From a virus, in the IMG/VR virus record IMGVR_UViG_3300009158_000001, positions 62,001-126,000 of that record: a stretch of DNA of 64,000 bases. One strand, written 5' to 3'. Under the pieces are notes generated by a model. The model ran no database searches, was not told the origin of the DNA, and saw only the letters and a list, made by a program, of their open reading frames with translations. Positions 45,379 through 53,271 of the stretch are shown here, in pieces. The position numbers and the translations under genes are program-made. How positions within the stretch are numbered: position 1 is the first letter of the stretch; every line of letters begins with the position of its first letter.

Positions 45379-47604
45379 TTAACCTCTTCTTAAAGCTGAA
45401 AGAGCTAGTGTAAGGTTTCCAGTGTCGTTATACTTACCCGGAGTATGCCGTCCTCTTGTTGGGCTCATAGAAGGATTTGTAAAGTAATTTTCTTCTATAT
45501 CATTCAAGCCAATGGCTCCTGGGTTTGTCATTCTTACTCTTTCACTTGAATCGGCTTGCATCTGAGCTTGAGCACTCATGTATTTATCTCTTGCCCCTGT
45601 CAGTACATTTGCTGGATGGTCAAGGCCTCCATTTGTTGCACTGCTCATTGCTCCAGTATAGGCAGCCACACCAGCGGCACCCGCAAAGACTGCAGCACCA
45701 CCCAGACCAGACATACCGCTTTTAAAACCTGACATTGCAGGTCCATGATGCTGCGGCACATCAAGTATTGAAGCTTCAGTCTCATCTGCCATACCCAGAT
45801 AGTTTGGATTTCTTCTGCGAAAAAATGAGGAACTTTCCGCTTTTGCTTCAGGTGCAACGTTTTCTTTGTAGAAACTTCTCGTTGCACTCATGCTTTTCTG
45901 TACACCGGCTGCTGCCTGGCCACCATAGAATGCTGCTAAGTTTGGAAGCTCTGAAATAGTTTTACCAGGCCGATTTTGATTTAAATCTGCACCAGTGTTG
46001 TAGTTAACAAAGTCGTTTGCGCTTTGTTGTACTTTATTGTCTAATGAATTTAATTCTCCACCTTGAGTATATCGAGTTTTATCTGCAGGTGACATATCTC
46101 TAAGTCTTTGATTTGATTCACTTTTAGACATGCCTGATATGTCGTCTGTTGTCTGAGAGTGGAATGCTCTTGCATTATCAGGAGTGTAAGCCCCAGCTTT
46201 CGTAATTTGCTCTTCTAGACCTGTACGTTGACGGCTTGCATCTTCCATTGTGTCAAGACTTGCCTTTAAGCCACTTTCATTAGCAGTCTCACTCAAAGCT
46301 CTTGTACCTAGCTGTGAACTTTCCGCCCATCCTTGACTTTCAACTCTGTCTCCTACTTTCATTCCTTGAAGAAAACTACTAGTCAACGACTTAGTGCCAG
46401 AGCCACCAAACATTCTTTGTCCGCCTTTAACTGCAGCAATACCTACTGCGCCTACTGCCGCTCCCTTCATTGCTCCTTGAGTAAAAGCCTTTGCAGTACC
46501 CGTAGCCTTAAGTCCTTGAAATTCTTGATCTTTTGAGTTGTCATATGCCATTGCCCCTTGGACGCCACCAACCGCTGCACCTATAACTGGTGCTGCTGCA
46601 AAGTCTGCAAGATGACTAGCTCCTGTCCCTTGTTTACTTAAAGGTCCAAAGTCTTTATTCATACCTTGATTTGGGCTTGCAATTGAATTTGCTTTTTGGC
46701 CTAGTTCATTGTAGTCAGTCTGAGTCTCTGCTTCCTGCTCAATTGTCTGACCAGCAGCTGTTTTTCTTTGAGTTGACTTTTGTGTTTTTTCCTCTTGCTG
46801 AGTTGTTTCTCTGCTCTCTTGTTGTTCTCTTTTTGCTTCTTGGTATGCCTTCCTATTTTCTTTTCTCTTCTTTGGATCTGTCTCAGGAGCGGTTCTTTCT
46901 TGCCGCTTCATATCAGCAATTTTTTGTCCTTCACTCTCAACATCGTCTGCATATAATGCTGCTTCGTCTACTTTTTCAGGCGGTGGCTTAGGTTTGCTAA
47001 TCTCAGCCTCTTGCTCTTCAAACTGTTGTACTGCGCGTTTTTGTGCAGGACTATAATTGCTTGGATCATCCTCCATTACCTTTCTAGGTGGAGCAGGCTC
47101 TGCCATTTGTCGAGGAGGAGTTACTTTACTTGCTTCTTGTGCTGCTATTTTTTCTTCATTAGTAGAAAATTTTGCAAAGTCTTGAGCTATGTCTTCCCCT
47201 TTAGGTAAAGCTTTCTCAAGTAATGAGCCTATTCTTCCGGCACGTCGACCTGCAAATGCACCAAGTGTTGCTCCAACAGTCATTGTTGTACTAAGATTTC
47301 CTGGATCTCCTGAAAGGATTGAAGCTCCTAAGCCAGCAAATGCTCCTATCGCAGTACCTGCAAGAATTGCCGAACCGCCCGCCACTCCTTTCTTACTAAA
47401 TGTAGGACTGGCGCTAGCAGCTTCTTGGACTCTCTGATTTATAAATTTCTTAAAACCAGAACTTTCTTTTATGCCAAGAGCTGCTGTTCCTTGTTGTTTT
47501 AGAAGAGCTTCATAAAGAGTATTTCCAATTTCATGTTTTGCTGCACGTGTGCTAGACAGCAATGCTCCAATGAATGTCAATGTTTCTGTAACAAAATTTG
47601 CCAT
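45379..47604 (-). CDS. Ala/Gly-rich glycine-zipper virion protein, 741 aa
   Basis: Three Gly/Ala-rich hydrophobic regions (about residues 75-135 with GGSAILAGTAIGAFAGLG, 330-400 with FAAAPVIGAAVGGVQGAMAY, and 625-650 with GGAAVFAGAAGVAAYTGAM) are separated by Gln/Glu/Lys-rich disordered stretches. Glycine zippers of this kind are typical of phage ejection proteins that form channels in the host envelope. No enzyme motif. The start overlaps the upstream stop as TAATG, so it is coupled to the nuclease protein. The C-terminus (SPTRGRHTPGKYNDTG) faintly echoes the TAPRGRYGNNT tails of the sister genes. Confidence 0.45.
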   Translation of the reverse strand: MANFVTETLTFIGALLSSTRAAKHEIGNTLYEALLKQQGTAALGIKESSGFKKFINQRVQEAASASPTFSKKGVAGGSAILAGTAIGAFAGLGASILSGDPGNLSTTMTVGATLGAFAGRRAGRIGSLLEKALPKGEDIAQDFAKFSTNEEKIAAQEASKVTPPRQMAEPAPPRKVMEDDPSNYSPAQKRAVQQFEEQEAEISKPKPPPEKVDEAALYADDVESEGQKIADMKRQERTAPETDPKKRKENRKAYQEAKREQQESRETTQQEEKTQKSTQRKTAAGQTIEQEAETQTDYNELGQKANSIASPNQGMNKDFGPLSKQGTGASHLADFAAAPVIGAAVGGVQGAMAYDNSKDQEFQGLKATGTAKAFTQGAMKGAAVGAVGIAAVKGGQRMFGGSGTKSLTSSFLQGMKVGDRVESQGWAESSQLGTRALSETANESGLKASLDTMEDASRQRTGLEEQITKAGAYTPDNARAFHSQTTDDISGMSKSESNQRLRDMSPADKTRYTQGGELNSLDNKVQQSANDFVNYNTGADLNQNRPGKTISELPNLAAFYGGQAAAGVQKSMSATRSFYKENVAPEAKAESSSFFRRRNPNYLGMADETEASILDVPQHHGPAMSGFKSGMSGLGGAAVFAGAAGVAAYTGAMSSATNGGLDHPANVLTGARDKYMSAQAQMQADSSERVRMTNPGAIGLNDIEENYFTNPSMSPTRGRHTPGKYNDTGNLTLALSALRRG

Positions 47605-50600
47605 TATCGTCTTTCCTTACCACGGCCTCGGTTTCTTTGCATGCTGCCCATTAATGCAGCCTGTTGCATCTCTGCCATCATTAATTTTCTACTATTACCA
47701 GACTCAGAAGAAGTAATAGGTGTAATTGAGTTGAGCTGAGAACTAGAACTGGTTAAGTTATTTATACTATTTAACTCTGGAGATTGATCATATCTTTCAA
47801 TCATTTGAGACTCAGATGTGCCTGGGCTTTTATCAAAATGAAAACGATTATAACTAAAAGCACTTAAAGTATTCCATCCTTTTCTTTCAGCTCCACCCAT
47901 TCCGCTTTGAGCTCCAAAATAGAAAGGCTGACTCCACATGCCCTTGCCTTTGCTTTTTGCAGAGTATTCAGCTTGCATATAAGCTGTTTGGCTAACTAAA
48001 TCTTCCGTAGATTTTTCTCTAAAAAGAACTGAACCAAGTCCCTGCTTAACCATTTCATATGAATAGTTTGTTCCTTCTTGGTCTGTTATAAGACCAACTG
48101 AACGACCAAAAGTTTGTCTTCCGCCAACTACAACTTGAGATCCTGTTCTTGCAGATAAAACATTTGTTAAGTAATTTTTACCAGGTTGAGCATATGCCAT
48201 TTCTCCTGGCCCAGTACCTACTCCTTCGTGAGCTGTTTCAGGGGTGTCAATGCCAGATACGCGCACACTACCTAGCTTTCTTCTGCCCATGCCAAGAAAG
48301 CCTTTGCTAATCAATTCAACTGTATCACCGTCACCAACCGCGTAGTCAACCTTTGCACCATCAACTGCCTGGAGTGCAACACCAGCATCATTTGTTTTGT
48401 CAATTGGTGCAGTGTATGAAGTCAAAGCACTCTTAATATCTCCGCCAGCGGCATAGTTACCGCCTTCTAAGATTTGTTTCTCATCACCACTCTTTTTTAA
48501 AATTGCTTCAGTTGTTGGTTTCCAACTAGGTTGATCAATCATGTAATCGGCTGCAAGAGCAAGCCCAGCACCAACTATTCCACCTATAGCACCAGCAGTT
48601 CTTCCTACATTAGAAACAAACCAACTTGCGTCTTTCAGCGCAGATACCGCAATCTTTCCTCCCGCACCCGCAGGAGAAACAGCATTCGCAAGAAACCTAT
48701 CTGCGGTTTCTCTCTGTAGTTTTATTTTTCCTAATCCTTGCATTGTCAGGCTAGCCATCGCCTTAAAGTGACCAACACTTTGAGGTCTTGCAAATTTAAC
48801 AGCACTTAAAGAACTACTCAATTCATGTAGTCCTCTACCTAGACCTCCTATAGTCAGACCATATCCCTTAGAGGAAACATTCTTAAAAATTTGATCTAGA
48901 GTTCCTTTAGTCTGTTCTATTATTTGCCGGGTAAGAGCTCCATCACCTTGATCAAATCTCAACTTTAATTCATCAGTCAATTTCTGTCCAAGACTTCCAT
49001 TTGGTTCCCGAAGTCTTCCTGTTAAAGTCTCAAACCTTTCCATCAAACTTTCTGGAGTTAATCCCCTACTCGCAATGCTTTCACTCTCAGCATACTGCCC
49101 AACCATATGTTCAAAAACACGCCTATGCGCTGTTTCCGCACTTGCACCGCCTGCAATCAAGTCTGCGTGCATTTTCTTCATATCGTCTACTAGATGATAG
49201 TCATGCGTCTTATTAAAGAAAGAGTATGTTGCTCCATCCTTTGTAACTTTTTCATGCCGGACTTGGCCTTGTCGAGTTCCAAGGTTAAATGGCTCGTAGG
49301 CATCAGTCTGAATATTGATTGGTTCAGTGTGATATTGAATTTCACCACTCAAATCAGCAACTGGCATAGGCCTATTAACTATAACTTCATCTACTATGCC
49401 TTCCGCGTTTTCTAATTTAATAACCTTTCCTGGCTTTTCATCTGGATAAGGCAATTCTCTTTTGATAATAGGATTACCTTCTTCGTCCAATTTTAAAGCA
49501 TCAACAGTTAATTCCTTTTTTGCATCAAACAAAGATGCTTGTCCAGATACCAGATTAGCAGTCTCATGAATCCTAAGAAGTTCCTTGTCAATGTTGTAAT
49601 TTTTTGTTACATCACCTATTGTTCCCTGATTCCATCTGGCAAGAAGAGGATTTGCACTGCTTTCATCTACATCAAAAAGAACTCTACCTTGTGCATCTGT
49701 TGTTATAGGCTCAAGTTCCGTATCTTTCAAGTATGAAGTAAGACTTAGCCATCCTCTTTTCTTGCTGTCAAACAGTATACTTGTTGCCGCAATAAGGGAC
49801 TTCATCTGTCCACCAATTGACGCGGTTTCTTTTCCTTGGTTTACGGTATAGACATCTTTAACTGTTTCATACAGTTTTGCATCTGTTAAAAGTTTTCCCT
49901 GAAGAACTGTGTCCATCAAAGCTAAATGCTCTTCCTTTGCTCCATAGAAGGCCCTAGATGCCCAGTCAATTTTTGTACCAGAAAATACATCTGGCCCTGT
50001 TGGAATATATCCAGTTTGCATAAGACCAGAAAATAACATCTTAGTAAGTTCAAGCTGATCTTTGTTATGAAGTCCTTGTCCTATATTTTTTTCCCACATT
50101 GGGAAAAGACTAATCATTTCATTGGTTTTCCCTTCCATTCTTAATCTATCCACACCTTGTGTATAGTGATAGTTGGTAGGATCCATAATGTTTCTTTTAT
50201 ACTGTGACTTCCAGTATGCATCAAACATTTGTCTAATTTCTGATAGATCTTGAATTCCTTCTGGTCCAGTCCTGAAAGCTTTCATAATATCAGGATCTTG
50301 ATTTAAAGGAACACGGTCCTCTGGGAACATTGCTACATTGTAATTGCCTTTGAAATCCCTGACATGCGCTCCTATTCCGTCATCTGCTGGTCGAATAACA
50401 GATATCTGTCTTTCTCCTGCGTCATCCACAGAAGGAACAATAGCGGTAAAGAATTTATTCTTGTTTGGTAATTTGCTTTTATCAGAAACATTCTGGGTAA
50501 AGTATTCCCAAAGTTTGCCAAGTCTGAAGGATTCAAAGGTCATATTTGCAGCAATTAATGCTTTATTATTGTCACTTCCTTGCTTCGCAAATATCATAGA

Positions 50601-51593
50601 CCACTTAGCAGCTTCTCTTTGGCTATAAATACGCTGGCCGTCTGCAAGTTCAACAAACCCTTGCTCTTCTAGTTTTTTAAAGATGCCTGTAATCTTCTCA
50701 TCATCTATGGCACCATCAGCACCTGCATTTTCTTCATAGAACTTTTTAAGGAAATCATATTTACTTTCTGCCCATCCTCCAAAGAGTGTTCTGAAACTAT
50801 CTAAGCTTTCAGGGGTGTGCTCAACAACTCTATATGTTCTTTCTCTTGCTTCACCTGCGGCATTCTCCGCTGCAGTGTCAGTAAGCAAAGCAGTAGGCAT
50901 CATATCTAAAGCAAGAAATCCTTTTTCCATTTGCTCAGAAGGTGACATCCGAGTAATCGAAGTTCTACCTTCTTGGGTTGAAATTAACTTGTCGATCTGA
51001 TTTAGATTTTCCATATCAATCATGGCAAGCTGAAGTATTGGAGCATTTCTTCCAAGACCACCAGTCTCAATGTCCACAATCATAGCATTTCTAATAATGT
51101 CAGGTGTCTTAAAGTTAAAGACTGACATTGCCGAAAGTTTTAATTTTAAATCCCTAATGCCTTGACTTGAAGCTCCACTCAGTATTTGTCCAAAAGTATC
51201 GCCTTGGCCTGCTGCAGCATAAGATGCTAATTTCGCAGTTACATCTTTAAATAATGCTGTCTTTTCTGCAAGTACAGTCTCTGTAAAGTTAATAAAGTTT
51301 TTACCAGGAGCAGCACCAATTAACTGTGCGCCCTTGCCTATCGCAGTATCTGTAGCAGTCATCAAGTACTGCTTGAAATTAGTCTTATCGTTTAGCGCTT
51401 TAACAACCTCAGATCCAAATCTGAATGTTCCTTTAGCAATACTTTTAACAAGAGTAAAAGTACCACGTGCACTAGCATCAACTTCAGAAAGATAGTTACT
51501 ACCTCTGTACTTGCCTGCCAAAGCAGTGATTCCTTTTATAGGATCTGCATCTGGATTTAAAAGATAATCTTTTAATGTGTATGCAGAGGCCAT
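47604..51593 (-). CDS. exonuclease-SNase double nuclease virion protein, 1329 aa
   Basis: Residues about 165-345 form a DnaQ/DEDD-type 3'-5' exonuclease: ExoI motif MIVDIETGGLG (Asp-174, Glu-176) and a probable ExoII motif ALIAANMTFES. Residues about 1075-1220 are a staphylococcal-nuclease domain with all catalytic positions: GDGDT (Asp-21 equivalent), VRVSGIDTPE (Arg-35, Asp-40, Glu-43 equivalents) and TFGRSVG (Arg-87 equivalent). A hydrophobic Ala/Gly helix (about 1010-1040) precedes the SNase. Between lie unrecognised charged regions. Two nucleases on one protein, coded in the pre-terminase block, suggest a nuclease ejected with the genome to attack host DNA, or one used in head maturation. 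It is the second gene of the leftward transcript. Confidence 0.65.
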   Translation of the reverse strand: MASAYTLKDYLLNPDADPIKGITALAGKYRGSNYLSEVDASARGTFTLVKSIAKGTFRFGSEVVKALNDKTNFKQYLMTATDTAIGKGAQLIGAAPGKNFINFTETVLAEKTALFKDVTAKLASYAAAGQGDTFGQILSGASSQGIRDLKLKLSAMSVFNFKTPDIIRNAMIVDIETGGLGRNAPILQLAMIDMENLNQIDKLISTQEGRTSITRMSPSEQMEKGFLALDMMPTALLTDTAAENAAGEARERTYRVVEHTPESLDSFRTLFGGWAESKYDFLKKFYEENAGADGAIDDEKITGIFKKLEEQGFVELADGQRIYSQREAAKWSMIFAKQGSDNNKALIAANMTFESFRLGKLWEYFTQNVSDKSKLPNKNKFFTAIVPSVDDAGERQISVIRPADDGIGAHVRDFKGNYNVAMFPEDRVPLNQDPDIMKAFRTGPEGIQDLSEIRQMFDAYWKSQYKRNIMDPTNYHYTQGVDRLRMEGKTNEMISLFPMWEKNIGQGLHNKDQLELTKMLFSGLMQTGYIPTGPDVFSGTKIDWASRAFYGAKEEHLALMDTVLQGKLLTDAKLYETVKDVYTVNQGKETASIGGQMKSLIAATSILFDSKKRGWLSLTSYLKDTELEPITTDAQGRVLFDVDESSANPLLARWNQGTIGDVTKNYNIDKELLRIHETANLVSGQASLFDAKKELTVDALKLDEEGNPIIKRELPYPDEKPGKVIKLENAEGIVDEVIVNRPMPVADLSGEIQYHTEPINIQTDAYEPFNLGTRQGQVRHEKVTKDGATYSFFNKTHDYHLVDDMKKMHADLIAGGASAETAHRRVFEHMVGQYAESESIASRGLTPESLMERFETLTGRLREPNGSLGQKLTDELKLRFDQGDGALTRQIIEQTKGTLDQIFKNVSSKGYGLTIGGLGRGLHELSSSLSAVKFARPQSVGHFKAMASLTMQGLGKIKLQRETADRFLANAVSPAGAGGKIAVSALKDASWFVSNVGRTAGAIGGIVGAGLALAADYMIDQPSWKPTTEAILKKSGDEKQILEGGNYAAGGDIKSALTSYTAPIDKTNDAGVALQAVDGAKVDYAVGDGDTVELISKGFLGMGRRKLGSVRVSGIDTPETAHEGVGTGPGEMAYAQPGKNYLTNVLSARTGSQVVVGGRQTFGRSVGLITDQEGTNYSYEMVKQGLGSVLFREKSTEDLVSQTAYMQAEYSAKSKGKGMWSQPFYFGAQSGMGGAERKGWNTLSAFSYNRFHFDKSPGTSESQMIERYDQSPELNSINNLTSSSSQLNSITPITSSESGNSRKLMMAEMQQAALMGSMQRNRGRGKERR

Positions 51594-51605
51594 CTATCTT
51601 CTTAC

Positions 51606-52919
51606 TTATTCATCATAGTCAAAGGGATCATCTTTATTATCTCTTATTAGACTATTAATCTTACTTAATGCAGCAGACATTTTTGTCATAGTTGAACTAA
51701 CACTCTCAACCTTAGTAGACTCCATCTTAGCCTTAGCATTTAACTTGGCTTCTGGGGTGCTTAACAGTTCCTTCATTAGCTGACTGCGCATCTTTTGGAA
51801 ACGTTCCTTTAACGCAAAAGCAGGATGTTCCTTCATCGCAGTCTTAACAGGATTGCCGTGTAAGTCGCTACTTAGTACAGCCTCCTGCATCAAGTCTCTA
51901 CCCTCGCCAAGGCTATCTCCTTGACTTAATAGCATATTAACCCGGATCTCATAGATATCCAGTTCGGCAAGCTTAGTCGCCAAGCTAATAACACTAGGAG
52001 TAATATTATTCATATCTCTAAAGTTCTCACTACAGTATTGCTTAACCTTAACCTGGAGAATACTTGCTTCTACGGGGCAAGGTTGCAGTACTGGGAATTT
52101 ACTAGAGGCAAGATCAACACTTCCATTGTCTCTCTTAACAGCAAACCAGCATGAGCTGCGAATAGGGCAACTCTCATATCCTTTACATATTAAGGGCACA
52201 CTAGCATAAGTACCATGCTTAACAGCAGCAAGGTGCGACCTCATTCTAGCAGCACTCTGAGGTGTTATATGTAAGTCCTTATATAAGTCAGGATCACTAC
52301 CAAGAAAAGTCCCAAGACTACTGTTAGAGAAGAAAGCATTAACATCTATAGTATTAGGATCACTGGCGTCTAAGGCACTCTGAAAAGCTTCCTTAAGACT
52401 GATACTCGTAGCACTACTTTGATCAAGAGGCTCAGCCCTCTCTAGTAAATCTAAGTCACTATCTAGTATCTCCCCCACCCTATCAAGTAGCACTTGTGTA
52501 CTGGCCTCCACGCCGCCAAGACCATTAGTATTACGGTTCCCAGAGACCATACTAGAGTCCTTTAACAGGGGGCTAGTCTTAGTAAAGGACTTATCCTCAC
52601 TGATAGACATCTCCCTAGTAGGAAGGCCCTTTGCTGTCTCAGCTACGCTAATGTTAGTATCCTCTAAAGCCTGTAAGTCAAAAGGCATACCGTCTTCCTT
52701 AGGGGAAAACTCTAACGAGTTCCCCAAGGTGTATGGGTCAATAACTTGTCCAGATAACGTTCCAGTATAAGTAGGCTGAGAAAGCCGCGCCGCATTCTTA
52801 TATAGATTATCGGCTCCACGCCCTGCACTGTTGTCGTGGGAAGATCTAGGCTTCTTACCATTAGCCTTGTTTATATCATTGTAATGAGCCAAAACAGAGT
52901 ACTTCTTACTAGTAATCAA
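51606..52919 (-). CDS. cysteine-cluster protein, possible small terminase subunit, 437 aa
   Basis: First gene of the leftward cluster. Residues about 245-295 contain C-x4-6-C-P-x4-C ... PCPVE ... YC (CKGYESCPIRSSCWF, LQPCPVEASILQVKVKQY). It is followed by helical EIRVNMLLSQ and KEHPAFALKERFQKMRSQLM. I associate that order of elements with small-terminase-like packaging proteins of some large phages, which supports but does not prove the call. The N-terminal 240 residues are low complexity. The first available start is TTG at 52917-52919 with no Shine-Dalgarno, so the true start is uncertain; the first in-frame ATG is about 77 codons later. Confidence 0.4.
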   Translation of the reverse strand: MITSKKYSVLAHYNDINKANGKKPRSSHDNSAGRGADNLYKNAARLSQPTYTGTLSGQVIDPYTLGNSLEFSPKEDGMPFDLQALEDTNISVAETAKGLPTREMSISEDKSFTKTSPLLKDSSMVSGNRNTNGLGGVEASTQVLLDRVGEILDSDLDLLERAEPLDQSSATSISLKEAFQSALDASDPNTIDVNAFFSNSSLGTFLGSDPDLYKDLHITPQSAARMRSHLAAVKHGTYASVPLICKGYESCPIRSSCWFAVKRDNGSVDLASSKFPVLQPCPVEASILQVKVKQYCSENFRDMNNITPSVISLATKLAELDIYEIRVNMLLSQGDSLGEGRDLMQEAVLSSDLHGNPVKTAMKEHPAFALKERFQKMRSQLMKELLSTPEAKLNAKAKMESTKVESVSSTMTKMSAALSKINSLIRDNKDDPFDYDE

Positions 52920-53268
52920 ACTAAAGTTTAAACTTTATTAACTTGATACCATAAGGAGCCTTATATATGTATAAGGACAAAACCTCTATATATATTTGGG
53001 GAAAAAATCTAGGGGAAAAGCTAGGGGGAAAGGGGTATAGGTCTGGGAAAGACGTAGACTTGCCTAAAGAACTCTATATAGGTTTATATATTTATATTTT
53101 TATTTTTATGGAAAAGAGTGGGTACTTTATATACTGGGACCCTTAAACAACCCATACCCCTATTCGTTTTAGCCCACCCCCTTTAAACGTAAAACTCTGA
53201 CCGTTAGGGTGGGACATTGGGTTCCAAAAAGCCCTGCAATTGAGCAGGCACGCGTCTAGGAGTCTGCC
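52920..53268. promoter_or_regulatory. divergent intergenic region
   Basis: It separates the leftward virion operon from the rightward giant gene. It holds a perfect 14-base palindrome AAAGTTTAAACTTT (52923-52936) and an inverted repeat CCTTATA-N4-TATAAGG (52959-52976). The minus-strand motif TATATAGAG occurs twice (near 52986 and 53073). A minus-strand TATAAATA (53089-53096) equals the T4 late promoter consensus, and a 59-codon plus-strand frame is described separately. Base composition flips here: AT-rich up to about 53,140, GC-rich after. A CCCACCC (53173-53179) / GGGTGGG (53207-53213) pair could fold. No clear sigma70 -35/-10 pair is visible for the giant gene. Confidence 0.5.
52967..53146 (+). 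CDS. possible small protein, 59 aa
   Basis: Starts at ATG 52967, with TAAGGAG eight bases upstream, a strong site. It encodes a basic N-terminal half (MYKDKTSIYIWGKNLG ...) and an aromatic, hydrophobic middle (ELYIGLYIYIFIFMEK) that could span a membrane. The DNA is low complexity, so the frame may be fortuitous. It overlaps the inverted repeat and late-promoter-like box. No family recognised. Confidence 0.3.
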   Translation: MYKDKTSIYIWGKNLGEKLGGKGYRSGKDVDLPKELYIGLYIYIFIFMEKSGYFIYWDP

Positions 53269-53271
53269 ATG
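53258..53271 (+). promoter_or_regulatory. ribosome binding site fixing the polyprotein start
   Basis: TAGGAGTCTGCCATG: an in-frame stop TAG (53257) overlaps AGGAG, then six bases, then ATG. This proves that the frame opens here and gives the template geometry repeated inside the gene. Confidence 0.85.

Noticed and set aside
1898-52919. Alternative genetic code on the minus strand
   Set aside because: All genes are intact under the standard code and Trp is encoded by TGG. Absence of TGA stops alone is only a bias.
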